From contig PS015038.1 of the NCBI GenBank assembly GCA_048213135.1, positions 14,831 through 60,527 of the forward strand: 45,697 bases of DNA, in the 5' to 3' direction. A program made the position numbers and the translations under genes. This document shows positions 31,729 through 43,990 of the stretch, piece after piece. The stretch's first letter is position 1, and each line of letters begins with the position of its first letter. Origin of the DNA: Reclinomonas americana ATCC 50394. Its lineage: Eukaryota > Jakobida > Jakobea > Jakobida. Below the pieces are notes generated by a model. That model did not search any database. It was not told the DNA's origin and saw only the letters and a list, made by a program, of their open reading frames with translations.

Positions 31729-33784
31729 TCATTGTTTTGTGGTGCGACGAGCGAGGGCTGCGTGGATGAATCTGTGCGGGTCGTCGTGGTCGTTGTCGTG
31801 TATGTGTGCGTGTGTGAGTGTTTGCAATGAACGTGGTGAGTGTCGACAGTGGAGGGGAGAAGGCGCAACTCGTCGAGATCGCCGTCGAGTACGTTTTGCA
31901 CGTCGGTCCGTTGCACGCCGGTGCGCAGGTCCTTGACCAGCTGGGTGTGCATGAGAGAGAGTGAGAGAGAGAGAGAGAAAAACGGCACCCTTCATCTGAC
32001 TCTGCACTCTTGCCCTTCTCGCCGCACTTTTCACTCTTGATATCTCGCCGTGACTGACATAGTCATTCTCCCTTGTTAACTCTGCCCTGCGCCCTTCATT
32101 CTTGATATCTCTGCTCTTTAGTCCTATACCCTTGTAATATGGCTTTCTTGCGCCTCACCCGTTGCCCTCCACCCTTCTCCTCTTATCACCCTTTGCCCTC
32201 TCATCGCCCTCACCCTGTCCCTCTTTGCCCTACACCCTTCCCCTCGTATCACCCTTTGCCTTCTCATCGCCCTCACCCTGTCCCTCCTTGCCCTCCACCC
32301 TTCCCCTCTAATCACCCTTTGCCCTCTCATCGCCCTCACCCTGTCCCTCCTTGCCCTCCACCCTGTCCCTCTTTCACCCTTCCCCCTCTTCCCCCTTCCC
32401 TCTTTGTCGCACCTGGTACGGGGCCATCACATACGACCGAATCTGCGATCCCCACGCATTCTCGCCGAGACTCGCCGCAAATGCCTCCTTTTCCGCCGCT
32501 CTGCCGAGAAGGGGTGAGTGCAACCACCAGCTGAGGGAGAAGCACTGATGCTCATCGCACCGCTTCTGCTGCTCACGCAAAAAGAGCTTGGCACGCAGCA
32601 ACTCGAGTGCGCGCGCCTTATTCGAGTGCTGCGAGCGCTCGGACTGGCACTCTGTGCAGAAGAGTGAGCATCACCCTCTCCTTCACAAGACCTTTTTCAT
32701 AACAGCCACGCACCAGCAACGAGTCCAGTCGGCAAGTGCACGATGCGCACCGCACTCTCGGTGGTGTTCACATGCTGGCCACCGGCGCCGCTGGAGCGAA
32801 ACGTCTCCACGCGCAGATCCTTGACCGGCAACTCGCCCACACCGCTGCCCTCTTCGGCACCACCATCGACAATCGGCAGCACCACCACCGACGCAAACGA
32901 CGTGTGCCGCCGCCCCAGCGCATCAAACGGCGAGATGCGCACCAGGCGGTGCACGCCGACCTCCGGCGCCAAATGCCCATACGCAAACGGCGCCGGCACA
33001 CGCAGGCTCCACGATCGCTCCCCGCTCGACATGACCTCGCCTGCCACGAGTGAGCCACGAGGAGGCGCAGCAGGCTCCGAGCACGAAAAAAAACGCAACA
33101 AGGAAACGCCTGCGCAGTCGCCCACCGACTGTACATGCGTGCCAACATCGCCGCCCAATCGCCGCTCTCCGTGCCACCCGCGCCCGCATGAATCTCCACG
33201 TAGGCGCCAGCCGACACGTTCGGATTATCGCCACACATCACCACCTCCGTATGCAACCGGACCGCCTCCCGCACAACGCGCCGCCACGCGACCACACACT
33301 CCCGCGCAACCTCCTCGTCTCCCGCCTCCCTCGCCATCTCCGACAACTCCACCAGCTGGCGACACTCGGTCGACAAGCGATCCGCCGACTCGACACACTG
33401 CTTCAGCTGCCCGTACTCGCGAAGCAGCGCCTGTGCACGATCGCGTCGCGTTCCACCGGCACCAAACAGGTTCTGAACAGCGCGGGTAAGCGATCAGATG
33501 CACGCATGAGAACGCCTATAGTGTGCCTCGCATACCTCTGTCTGCTCCTGCAACGCACGCAGGCGATCGGCCGCACCTGTGACCTGCAATCGCTGCTGCA
33601 CAGCGTCGAGCAGCTGCTGCGTGCGTCGCGACTCCTCCATCACTGCGGACACACTCATAGTCAGCACTGTGCGTGTAAAGGCCTTTGTTGCGTACACACA
33701 CACACAGACACAACTGGCGACCAGCGCGGCAAGTGGCGACGCTGCTGCAGTGGAACAACATCGCAAGACAACTCTCCTCAGCAT
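31729..33784 (-). CDS. PRFB: Organellar peptide chain release factor 2
   Basis: Exons 33536-33784, 33100-33472, 32714-33040, 32413-32651, 31870-31940 and 31729-31771; 433 residues. Clear class-I bacterial-type release factor: [20 protein letters not shown], then [21 protein letters not shown], the catalytic [10 protein letters not shown] (GGQ triggers peptidyl-tRNA hydrolysis), [21 protein letters not shown] and the tail KDLRTGVQ...[10 protein letters not shown]. The SPF tripeptide is the RF2 signature, reading UAA and UGA. The first ~23 residues ([20 protein letters not shown]) are Arg/Ala/Ser-rich without acids, like a mitochondrial or plastid presequence. Two introns have GTTGCG donors (33099, 31869), and the second is required to complete DLDEFI. 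An optional 72-nt in-frame intron (GTTGTG...CCGCAG) may lie in exon 1. Its ATG overlaps the upstream archaemetzincin stop. Confidence 0.9.
31941..32412 (-). repeat. Intron with about three 63-bp tandem repeats
   Basis: Between the APYQ and LVKDLRTG exons. A 63-bp unit (core tatcaccctttgccctctc, then atcgccctcaccctgtccct) is tandem from about 32150 to 32365; the rest is unassigned. Confidence 0.75.
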
Positions 33785-34510
33785 TTCACTCCTCCGCCCT
33801 CACAATCTGCACGCGCGTCCCACTCAAGCAATCGCGTGCGTCGCGCCTCCACGTCGACACCACCACACAGCGCCAGTGTCGCACAACAATCATCGCACAA
33901 GCTCATTGGCAATCGCGCAGGCAACTCGTCATCATCGGTCTCATTGGCGTGCATGAGACAGTGCGCAGCGTCGCAGTGCGGGAGGCGAGCAAGTGCGTGG
34001 CCGACCTCGTGCGTGCACACTTGCAGTGCGTGGTGGCGCGAGGGCAGGCGCGCCAGTGAGACCACGGCCACGCGGTGCTCCAGTGAGGCTTGTCCGTATG
34101 TGAAACTCCAGTGTTGTGCCGGGAACACGTCGTAGAGTGTGAGGCCGAGGACAATGAGCGGTGTGTCGCTGGTGAGTGTGCGCAGGCGGTGTAGCAGGTC
34201 GGTGGTCAGCAGCTGCTTCTCGTGTGTCACTGCGTGGCGGCGACGTGTGATGCCGGCCAGGTTTGGGATGGGTGGGGAGAGTGTGGCGTGCCATGGGTGG
34301 TAGAAGGCCGAGAGGAGGGAGGTGAGGAGTGGGAGCAGGTTGGGGAAGCTGTGTGTGCGTGTGTGTGAAGGTGTGAGCACAGGGGGGCAGAGTGAGAGTG
34401 AAGGATGGGAGCATGCACCGTTCGTCAACCGCGGCCTCGTCCCACGTGTGCCCGAGTGGTACGATGAGGATGCGACCGGCGGCGGCGGCGTCGCGACACT
34501 CGTCACTCAT
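33778..34510 (-). CDS. AMZ: Archaemetzincin-like metalloprotease
   Basis: Two exons, 34419-34510 and 33778-34348, joined in phase 2 (70-nt intron); 220 residues. The start GRILIVPLG fits the first strand of archaemetzincins, and THEVGHALARLPHC with CDAAHCLM and then LCDDC is their double zinc site. Archaemetzincins (AMZ1/AMZ2 in mammals, AmzA in archaea) are zinc peptidases of unclear substrate. Odd: the usual pattern is HExxHxxGxxHC, whereas here there are six residues between the second His and the last HC and no Gly, so the active-site helix is altered. Activity is therefore uncertain. The gene ends at TGA 33778-33780, inside the first codons of the RF2 gene. Confidence 0.85.
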
Positions 34511-35549
34511 CGTGTGCGTTCATGGGCGCGGCGATGTGATCGTGATGAGTTGATCGATCGGCCTCGATCGTCGCTGCGCTCTGTAGTCGCCCGTTTCCCT
34601 TCCTCCTCCAAACCGCGGTCTGTATCGCTTGTACTCCGACGCCATCCTGATCGCCACCCAAGTATGTTGTCATGCCACGACTTTGTGGTCTCCGCCCAGC
34701 CACCTCTTTGGTGCAGTCTTTGTCACTTCTTGTGCTCGATTGCCGCCAAGGTCAAAGACAGCGTGCTCGCTGCAAGTTCTCTTGTCGCAGGCTTTGTCAC
34801 TTCTCTGGTGCCTGGTCGTATACTCAGGCTTCCTGATACAAACCTGATAGCTGACAATGTCGACGAGCTGAACACGCTGCGGTCTTACGCAAGGCTTTGC
34901 AGCTTCTGCACTACAATGCCATCTTGGCCACACTGGCGCTACTCCCTGCTCGTGCCACAGTCTAATCACAGGCTTTGCCTCTCTGTTCTTTCCAAGATGC
35001 AGGCAGTCTTCATCTCCTCAACTCTGATCGCTGCCAAGGTCGCTTCTGCACTACAATGCCCAACTAGCACAACGGACGAGGATTCGTACTCTCTGATCGC
35101 TGTCAAGGTCTATCAACTCACCACCTCCTCTCTGCCCCTCCCTATCCCTTCCCCTCTTTATCCCTTCTCCTCTTATCCCTTCTACCCCTTCCCGATCGGC
35201 ATACCAAATTTCCAGAATGTACCAGGCGACACTGAATCCGAGAGAGACAGACAAGCCAGACACGCAGAGGCAGACCGAGCAGACTGCAGAAAAAATAATA
35301 CAACCTCCGAGAAGGCAACGGAGCACAAGACGAAAAAACGAAGCAAAGCACATGGAGAGCAACGACAACACGCATCGCTCCACCACTGCATCACCACCAC
35401 CACCACCCCTCCACAAAAAGAGAGAGAGAAGGGAGTCTCTCGTCGTCGTCGGACCCACAATCACCACACGGCCAGTGTTATCCTCCCCCCACAATCCCAC
35501 GTCGGCTCACACCCGCACATCCACGCCCAACTGCCGTGCGTTTCCCTCC
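34511..35549. other. Intergenic region with short repeats; no gene supported
   Basis: Contains recurrent pieces such as gatcgctgccaaggtc (34738 and 35025), cttctgcactacaatgcc (34905 and 35043) and caggctttg (34790, 34968). A 430-codon frame crosses it on the + strand but it starts antisense to archaemetzincin exon 1 and looks like no protein. 35130-35200 is pyrimidine-rich. Confidence 0.5.
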
Positions 35550-36219
35550 TTATTTCGCGGCCTTGGCAGCCACTGGCTTGGCCTGAGTGCCTGTGGACGG
35601 GAGGAGAAGGATGATCAGTCAGTCATGATATGTGAAGTGATGATGATGGTGATGATGATGATCGTACCGGCACGGAAGAAGTTCTTTGCGCGACGAGGAA
35701 TGTCGGCCAAGTACTTCATGCGGCCAGTGCCCGTTGTGCGGCGTCGCTTGGCCTTGGAGCCCCAGTTGAAGTTGCGCATCTTGGCGGCAGGGTAGCCGCA
35801 CGAGGCGCACTTCTTGCCCTGAATGTGCCAGGAGCGGCGACCGCAGCGGACGCACAGACCGTGCGTCTTGTTTTGTCGCGGACCGAATGACTGCGTGCCC
35901 TTGGTCTAACGAGTGTGGAGAGCGCGGTGAGCGACATGACTTGCTGCAACACTCACACGACAAACAAAGCCATGACACACACACACACTCTCTCGCTGTC
36001 TCTCTGTGTGGGATCCTCTCACGTGCACACACACAGCGTGGTGGAAAGTGCGTGGGAGGGGAGCGCGCATGTGTCACATGGTCATGCACATCAAGCGCCA
36101 ACAAACACACACAGACACAAACGCGCACAGACACACGACTGCGGTATGACACGCGCAGAGACACAGACAAGAGTGTATGGTGGTGGGCGTGTGTGAGGCG
36201 AGGCAAGGCGACAAACCAT
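35550..36219 (-). CDS. RPL37: Ribosomal protein eL37
   Basis: Exons 36217-36219 (ATG only), 35668-35905 and 35550-35590; 93 residues. Reads [19 protein letters not shown], zinc-binding [21 protein letters not shown], then [17 protein letters not shown], all diagnostic of the large-subunit protein eL37, a small zinc protein near the exit tunnel. The exon starting at ACC (Thr2) has a good acceptor (CACTCGTTAG), and eL37 begins Met-Thr-Lys, so an ATG-only exon is needed; ATG|GTTTGT at 36219 is the best candidate. Another ATG near 35974 lacks a GT. The tail ends [11 protein letters not shown]. Confidence 0.9.
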
Positions 36220-36464
36220 CTCTCGTGATCCTGGTTGGTTGTGAGTGGAAATCCGTCCGTCGATCGGCCGCACTTCAATCACTCACAAATCACACCCCTC
36301 CCCAGAGAACTCAGGTACGCCTCTCACTGCCTCTCCTTCTCTGTGTGTGCGTGTATATCAGCAGTGCGCACGAGCGTCTGTGTGTCATTCGTGCAAGTGA
36401 GCGTGCGTGAGTGTGTGTGTGCGTTGCTCATTTCCTGCCTCCACGCACTCTCTCTCTTTCTCAG
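36220..36464. promoter_or_regulatory. Shared divergent promoter of eL37 and eL36
   Basis: 245 bp between the two start codons. No obvious TATA box. It includes a likely 5'-UTR intron of eL36: CTCAG|GTACGC at 36315 and TTTCTCAG|ATGGCA at 36464, ending right at the eL36 start codon. Motifs for ribosomal protein gene regulation were not recognised. Confidence 0.5.
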
Positions 36465-37843
36465 ATGGCAGACGCTCCCAAGAAGCGCAGCGGCCTGGCG
36501 GTCGGCCTGAACCGCGGCCACGTGACTCACCGCCTGTCGGTGCCCCCCAAGATCTCTCGCCGAAAGGGAGTTTCGTGCACAGACTTACAGAGACTCATAC
36601 GCAGAGACTGTTGGGAGAGACGTGCGAGAGAGAGGAGTGGCGCCTTTCTTGAGTGTGCTTGTGTGCGCGTGTGTGTCGCTGCGCGTGATGTGCGGGTGTG
36701 AGGCGAGAGTGTTGTGTGTCTGCCATGTGCATGCATCATGGCGCGCACACTCCCTCCCTCCCCCTTGTCTTTGCGCCCTGCCGTCGCCACCAGCTGTATG
36801 CATATGTGGAGGCACAGGGAAGAGAGTGGAGAGTGGGAGATAGGGAGAGAAGAAAAGTTTTGCATTCTTCTTCAGTCGCTTGATTCATATCGTTCTCCTG
36901 TGTGGTTGGTTCTCTTGCCCCTTATCTACCTACTCCACTGTGATGCCACTGAGAATCCTCGATGGATTCACTCAGATCACGGCATTGCATCCTTGATACA
37001 TTCTCATCGCTGTCTCCCTCCTGCTTTCCCACTCCTTCCATGGTCGCCCTCATCTCCTTCTCCCTGCTCTTTCCCCTCATCTCCTTCTCTCTTAGCTCGC
37101 CTCACTGCCCCCTTACCTTCATTGCTGCTTCATCTTCCGTCTTGCATCCTGTCTCATTCCTCCTCCCCATCCCGCTTCTCATTACCCGTTCCCGTTGCTC
37201 CTTCCCTCACCTTCCAGCTCAGTCCTCGCCTTCCCTGCCGTTCGCTTCTCTTCCCTTCTCGCTTCTCCCGTCATCCTTCTCCACTGTCCCTTGCGCCGCA
37301 ATCATCTTCCACTCCATCCTTCGCGTCCTCCCTCATGCCCCCTTCAAATGCACGCCTTTCTCTCCTTGTCCACTTTGCTCTTCTCCACTTTTCTTTCTCC
37401 TCCGTCTCTCTATTCTCCTTCTCCTTCCCCCTTCCCTCTTCCCTCTTGCCCTTCCCTCTTTCCCCTCCTCTCTCCTCCCTTCCTCCCCTTCCCTCCTTCT
37501 CCCATCTCACTCCCCCTTCCCTTTCTTCCCCCCACAGGCCAACACCAAGCAGAACAAGCTGATCCGATCAGTGATCCGCGAGGTGGCCGGCATGGCGCCG
37601 TTCGAGAAGCGCGTGCTTGAAATGCTCAAGAACGACTTTGAGAAGAAGGCACTCAAGTTCGCCAAGAAGCGCGTTGCGTAATCCACTCGCACACCACTGC
37701 AGAATGACGAGAGTTGATGATCGACGGGAGAATGCTGATTTTTGTTTGTTTCATATCGTGCGTAGCTGGGCACGCACACTCGCGGCAAGAAGAAGCGCCA
37801 AGAGCTGTCGGACCTGGTCCGCGCCATGCGCAAGAAGCACTAA
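36465..37843 (+). CDS. RPL36: Ribosomal protein eL36
   Basis: Exons 36465-36569, 37538-37672 and 37766-37843; 105 residues, the normal family length. Reads GLAVGLNRGH, SRRKG, IREVAGMAPFEKRVLEML, ALKFAKKR and, after the intron, LGTHTRGKKKRQEL and AMRKKH. These are the eL36 signatures (large-subunit protein). The second intron uses GTTGCG (37673-37765) and is essential: reading through it stops after two codons. Donor of intron 1 is GTTTCG. Intron 1 (968 nt) is pyrimidine-rich downstream with no gene in it. Confidence 0.95.
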
Positions 37844-39710
<1,867 letters not shown>

Positions 39711-40096
39711 GCGGGAGGGAGAGGTGAATAGGTAGAGCGAGATAGAGATAGGGGGCTCGTTGTCGTGCTAAACATCGGCCGTGCTGTTTATTGTTGTCGG
39801 TCATCTCCTCCAGTGTTTCACTGGGAGGCTCGATTCGTGCAGTGCTGCGTATTCTCCACAGAAGGCTGATGCTCTGGTCACGTCAAGCTGGATGGTTATT
39901 CCTGCGAGCTCCTTCATCTTCCAGTACGTACGCAGAAAGCAGCGCAGCTTCTTCTATGACTGACGCCTCAGAGCCGTACCTTTGCTCCCGATACGATGCG
40001 CCTCATAATTATCTTCAGTTCCTCCCCTTCTCTCATCTCCTTCCCCTGCTCTCCCACTCTCTTTCAGGCAGTGCCGTTTATTCTCGTCAGCTCCTC
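39711..40096. other. Convergent intergenic region
   Basis: Between the stop codons of thermospermine synthase and the WD40 gene. No coding sequence or clear repeat; pyrimidine-rich from 40015. Confidence 0.6.
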
Positions 40097-41201
40097 CTAC
40101 CCTTCTCCCATTTCCGTTTCTCGCGCAGCGTGCATGCGCAACGCACACAACCGACAGTGCTCCCACACAAAACACCGCAACACCATCTCCGGCAGACTCT
40201 CCTCCCCGGCCTCCACACGCACCTCGTGCAGCGCCTGCAACGCCCCGTCAATCACCTCCATCTCGCGATGGATGCACGCCACACCATCCACCGTGTGCTC
40301 ACTGACGTCCCACACGTACATCACACCATCGCTGTCGGCTGCCGCCACTCGGCCCGCATCAATGAACACTACGCCAGTCAATCGCGAGGCCGGTACCTCG
40401 GCCGTGCACAACAGTTGCTGCGACGAGTTCCACAGTTGCAAGTGGCCATCTGCAGGCTTGGTGAGGCGACATACGGGCAATAGTAGAAGAAACAGGAGAC
40501 GCACCAGCCGTGCACGCTGCGACGACTTGTCCACCACGGCCACGGCCCACCGCCAAAGCCGTGTACTCCATCGCGCCTCCACTGCGCCACTGTTCCACCG
40601 CACCCTCGCCCGTGACCACCACCGACCTAAAGTACCCACCACGATCCGCATACACCACGCGCTCCTCCCCCTCCTCGCCCAACAACCCAATCGCCACAGG
40701 CGACACCGCAACCGCCAACAACCTCACCGCCGTCCACGTACGCGTGCTCCACAGCTCCACCGTCCCACCCTTAGTCAACACCACAAAGCACTCCTCCGGA
40801 ACCTCCACCAGTTGCACCACTGACGCTCCTGTCCACGCAACTCGTCGCCACGCTGCACCAGTGGTCGCACGCAACACCAACAACTGCTTCGGCGAGGCCG
40901 CCACCACCAGCGACGCACGCGACACCACACAGACAGCTGCGCATGCTCCACTGATACTAGCAGACCACATGCACATTCCATTGCTCCACATGCGCACGGC
41001 TGCACGATCGCCAGTGATGACATAGTCGTCGGTGAGAAAGGCGAGGGCGGTGATGCATGTGGCGTCGTCAGTGTGCACAGTGTGCGCGTCGTCCCAGTCG
41101 TGCACGAGAAGGTGACCGGAGGTGCAGGCGAGGGCGAGGCGACGTCGACCGGCGCAGAGGCAGGTGATGGGTGAGGGGGCGGTGAGTGCACGTCGCGGCA
41201 T
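40097..41201 (-). CDS. WD40-repeat beta-propeller protein
   Basis: Exons 40505-41201 and 40097-40449, 55-nt intron in phase 1 (donor GTGCGT, acceptor CCTGCAG); 349 residues. WD-type repeat ends include HLLVHDW, AAVRMWS, GTVELWS, AVEQWRS, HLQLWNS and GVMYVWD, so about six or seven blades and little else. WD40 propellers are protein-interaction scaffolds; which complex is not evident. It starts with MPRRALTAPSPITCL, directly at the first blade, at the ATG at 41201, 55 bp from the divergent GTPase-like start. Ends METG-like: RETEMGEG. Confidence 0.75.
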
Positions 41202-41256
41202 GAGTGAGAGAGAACGTCGACTGTGTCCCCTGTCATTTGTTGTGTTGTTGACAGTG
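41202..41256. promoter_or_regulatory. 55-bp divergent spacer
   Basis: Lies between the ATG of the WD40 gene (-) and that of the GTPase-like gene (+). No TATA box; such a short gap must serve as a bidirectional promoter or the 5' UTRs must overlap the opposite gene. Confidence 0.45.
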
Positions 41257-41803
41257 ATGGCGAGCTCGTCGCAGCAGCAGAGTCGAGCCAAGCGATGTCT
41301 TGGTGANNNNNNNNNNNNNNNNNNNNNNNNNNNNNNNNNNNNNNNNNNNNNNNNNNNNNNNNNNNNNNNNNNNNNNNNNNNNNNNNNNNNNNNNNNNNNN
41401 NNNNNNNNNNNNNNNNNNNNNNNNNNNNNNNNNNNNNNNNNNNNNNNNNNNNNNNNNNNNNNNNNNNNNNNNNNNNNNNNNNNNNNNNNNNNNNNNNNNN
41501 NNNNNNNNNNNNNNNNNNNNNNNNNNNNNNNNNNNNNNNNNNNNNNNNNNNNNNNNNNNNNNNNNNNNNNNNNNNNNNNNNNNNNNNNNNNNNNNNNNNN
41601 NNNNNNNNNNNNNNNNNNNNNNNNNNNNNNNNNNNNNNNNNNNNNNNNNNNNNNNNNNNNNNNNNNNNNNNNNNNNNNNNNNNNNNNNNNNNNNNNNNNN
41701 NNNNNNNNNNNNNNNNNNNNNNNNNNNNNNNNNNNNNNNNNNNNNNNNNNNNNNNNNNNNNNNNNNNNNNNNNNNNNNNNNNNNNNNNNNNNNNCGTGTA
41801 TGT

Positions 41804-41848
<45 letters not shown>

Positions 41849-43120
41849 ATGATCCTGTGATGATTGAATGCATTGTGTTGGGTTTTTCTTTAGGAATTCC
41901 TGGAGTTCCCAAGTCGGCGGTTGGCCTGGCTGTGTGGCACACGTTGTGGCCGTATGCTGACGATCCGGAGCAGTCGACATCGATGCCGTCGTCGTCGGCG
42001 GCGGCGTCGGCGGCGAGTGCGAGTGGTGAGTGCGGAGGAGGAGACACGGAGAAGAAGAGGCAACAACATAACAACGACAACAACAAGAGAAGAAGAAAAA
42101 CGATGAGCAAGAGAAGAAGATGTGAAGCAACGAGCGAGAGAATGTGGATACAAGTAGGCGACGAAAAAGGATGAGGAGGAGGTGGAGTAGGAGACGAGGA
42201 ACAGGAGCGTGAGAGAATGTGACTCCAGTAAGGAGTTGAAGCCTTTCGTTCTTCCTCTCCTTCTCACCTCCCCCATTGTGTATGTCCTTGTTATTCTCCT
42301 ACGTGCGTTCCTTTACTTTTCTGTCTCTCTCTCTCTCTCATCCCTTCCCCTCACCTCCCCCTCTCATCCCTTCCCCTCGCCTTCCCTCTCATCCCTTCTC
42401 CTTCCCAGTGGATCGATCACGCTGGCGAGTGCGCTTCCACGACGTACCGACGGTGATCCAGTCGCGCTTCTCGTACGTCCGCGAGCAGATGCCGAGAGCG
42501 CCACATGTTCGTCTGAAGGTGTTCTCGTGCGGCGACCGCGATTCGCTGGCCTCGTTGGAGGAGTCGGTATGTGTACGCGCGTGCTCTTTCCGCAACTTCA
42601 ATCTGTTTCTCACCTCTCTCTCCCTCTCTCTCGCAGCTTGTCGACGACCTCGCGAATGCATCTCCGGTGCGGCTCGTGTTTGTGTGCTCATTTGCGCGAC
42701 CGGTTCACTCACCCCGTGACGCGCAGAAAGGAAACGAGGTTGCCGACTCGATTCCGGTGGTGATTGTGGGCACGATGAAGCACACGCGATTCGGCATCAT
42801 GGAGGAGGACCTGGAGCTCTTCTGTGCACGATGGAACTGTGAGATCCACACGATTGAGAACTTCCCGAAGCAGGGAGGCGATGTGGCCGAGGTGGAGACG
42901 TCCGACATGGCCAACGATATTAGGGTTGCGTGCCTCGTTGTCATTGCACTGCTGCTGCGGCATCTCATCAACCGCGCACTCTCAGGACATGACCAAACTC
43001 ATGAACGCGATTGTGGACGCTGGCGCCACACGGTGGGCAGCCGAGGCCGCGCGTACGCACACCAAGTTCGACCCGCGAAGACAGCCATCTCCCAAGCGGA
43101 AGAAGGGCAAGCCAAAGTAG
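41257..43120 (+). CDS. Degenerate Ras-like P-loop GTPase-related protein
   Basis: Exons 41257-41302, 41894-42025, 42409-42566, 42637-42681, 42727-42924 and 42986-43120; 237 residues with matching phases. The join of exons 1 and 2 gives AKRCLGIPGVPKSAVGL, which sits where a GTPase P-loop would be (GxxGxGKS) but has Pro for the last Gly. Later RWRVRFHDVPT resembles switch II and IPVVIVGTMKHTRFG the NKxD strand with the motif lost. A Ser/Ala-rich loop (residues about 45-60) and a basic tail (PKRKKGKPK) are added. So a small-GTPase fold with degraded nucleotide motifs is likely; AAGAB/p34-type or ciliary atypical Rabs are possible relatives, unproven. The gap (41307-41794) lies in intron 1. The last intron uses GTTGCG (42925). 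Exon 4's end (42681) is one of two in-frame choices. Confidence 0.6.
41307..41794. other. Assembly gap in intron 1 of GTPase-like gene
   Basis: 488 N, followed by (GA)n to about 41845. Flanks (donor GTGA before, acceptor TTTCTTTAG at 41893) agree in phase. Confidence 0.7.
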
Positions 43121-43345
43121 AGACTTCGTGCCTTGGGAAGTGAACTTTCTTGTACCTGGATCTTCACCTCCCACACTCCTTGCTTTCTCTGCACGCACAC
43201 CAAGTTCGACCTGCGAAGACAGCCATCTCTCATACGGAAGAAGGGCAAGCCAGAGTAGAGACTTCGTGCTTCTTGTATCCTCTGCACGCACAGCCATCTC
43301 TCACGCGGAAGAAGGGGAAGCCAGAGCGATGCTGCTCGACGACAA
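43050..43345 (+). repeat. Triplicated 3' end of the GTPase-like gene
   Basis: The last ~85 bp of the coding exon (cacaccaagttcgacc, gaagacagccatctc, cggaagaagggcaagcc, gtagagacttcgtg) recur at about 43195-43275 and, shortened, at 43285-43330, downstream of the stop codon at 43118-43120. Copies 2 and 3 are outside the frame of the gene. Confidence 0.75.
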
Positions 43346-43990
43346 GTGAATTGATTGTGTCTCTGACTCCCAATCATCTTTCTGCATGAATCGTACTTTC
43401 GTGTACTGACCCACCACCACCACCACAATCACCACCACCCGCCGCATCCACTGGCACGCACTGCATCCACATATACAACCTTGCTCGACTGGCGGTGTCC
43501 CGCCACCTCGTCCACCGCGCGCCCATATCCCCCCGCCGCCTCTCCCAACCGCCCGCCACCGCACAGCCATCCCCTCCACTCCTCCTCCTCCTCCTCCTCC
43601 TCCTCCTCCATCCGCGGCACACCGCCACTCCATGCCAACGTACCGCAAGCAACAATGCAGGCGCCTAACGAGCTTGACACCGACAGAAGGGATCGAGCGA
43701 ATTTTCAGCTCTGCAGCAAGAAAAAGAGCTCAGTCCACATCAGGGGGTGGCGGTACGCGTCGGATGGATGGAGGAGAGGGGGGGCAGAGCTTGCGGGAGG
43801 GGAGGCAGAAGCGGTGTGGCGGGAGGTAGTTGGAGGAGCAGGGCGGCACTCTGGACACAGGGAACTGAGGATGATTGACAAAAACACACTGCAGCCACCG
43901 GCGACAACAACAACGACGGCGACGGAGGGGCGGACAGGCGAGACAGACACACAAAAAGTACGAAGAGGGAGGGCACCAGGCGGCAGCAGA
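43346..43990. other. Intergenic region, low complexity
   Basis: (CAC)n at about 43413, (CTC)n at about 43580; remaining sequence has open frames on both strands but none resembles a protein. Lies between convergent genes. Confidence 0.5.

Noticed and set aside
34322-35614. 430-codon open frame on the + strand
   Set aside because: It begins antisense to archaemetzincin exon 1, crosses short repeats and polypyrimidine sequence, and shows no domain or consistent codon character.
42968-43428. Minus-strand frames with repeated SLLWLALLP
   Set aside because: Antisense of the triplicated 3' end of the GTPase-like gene.
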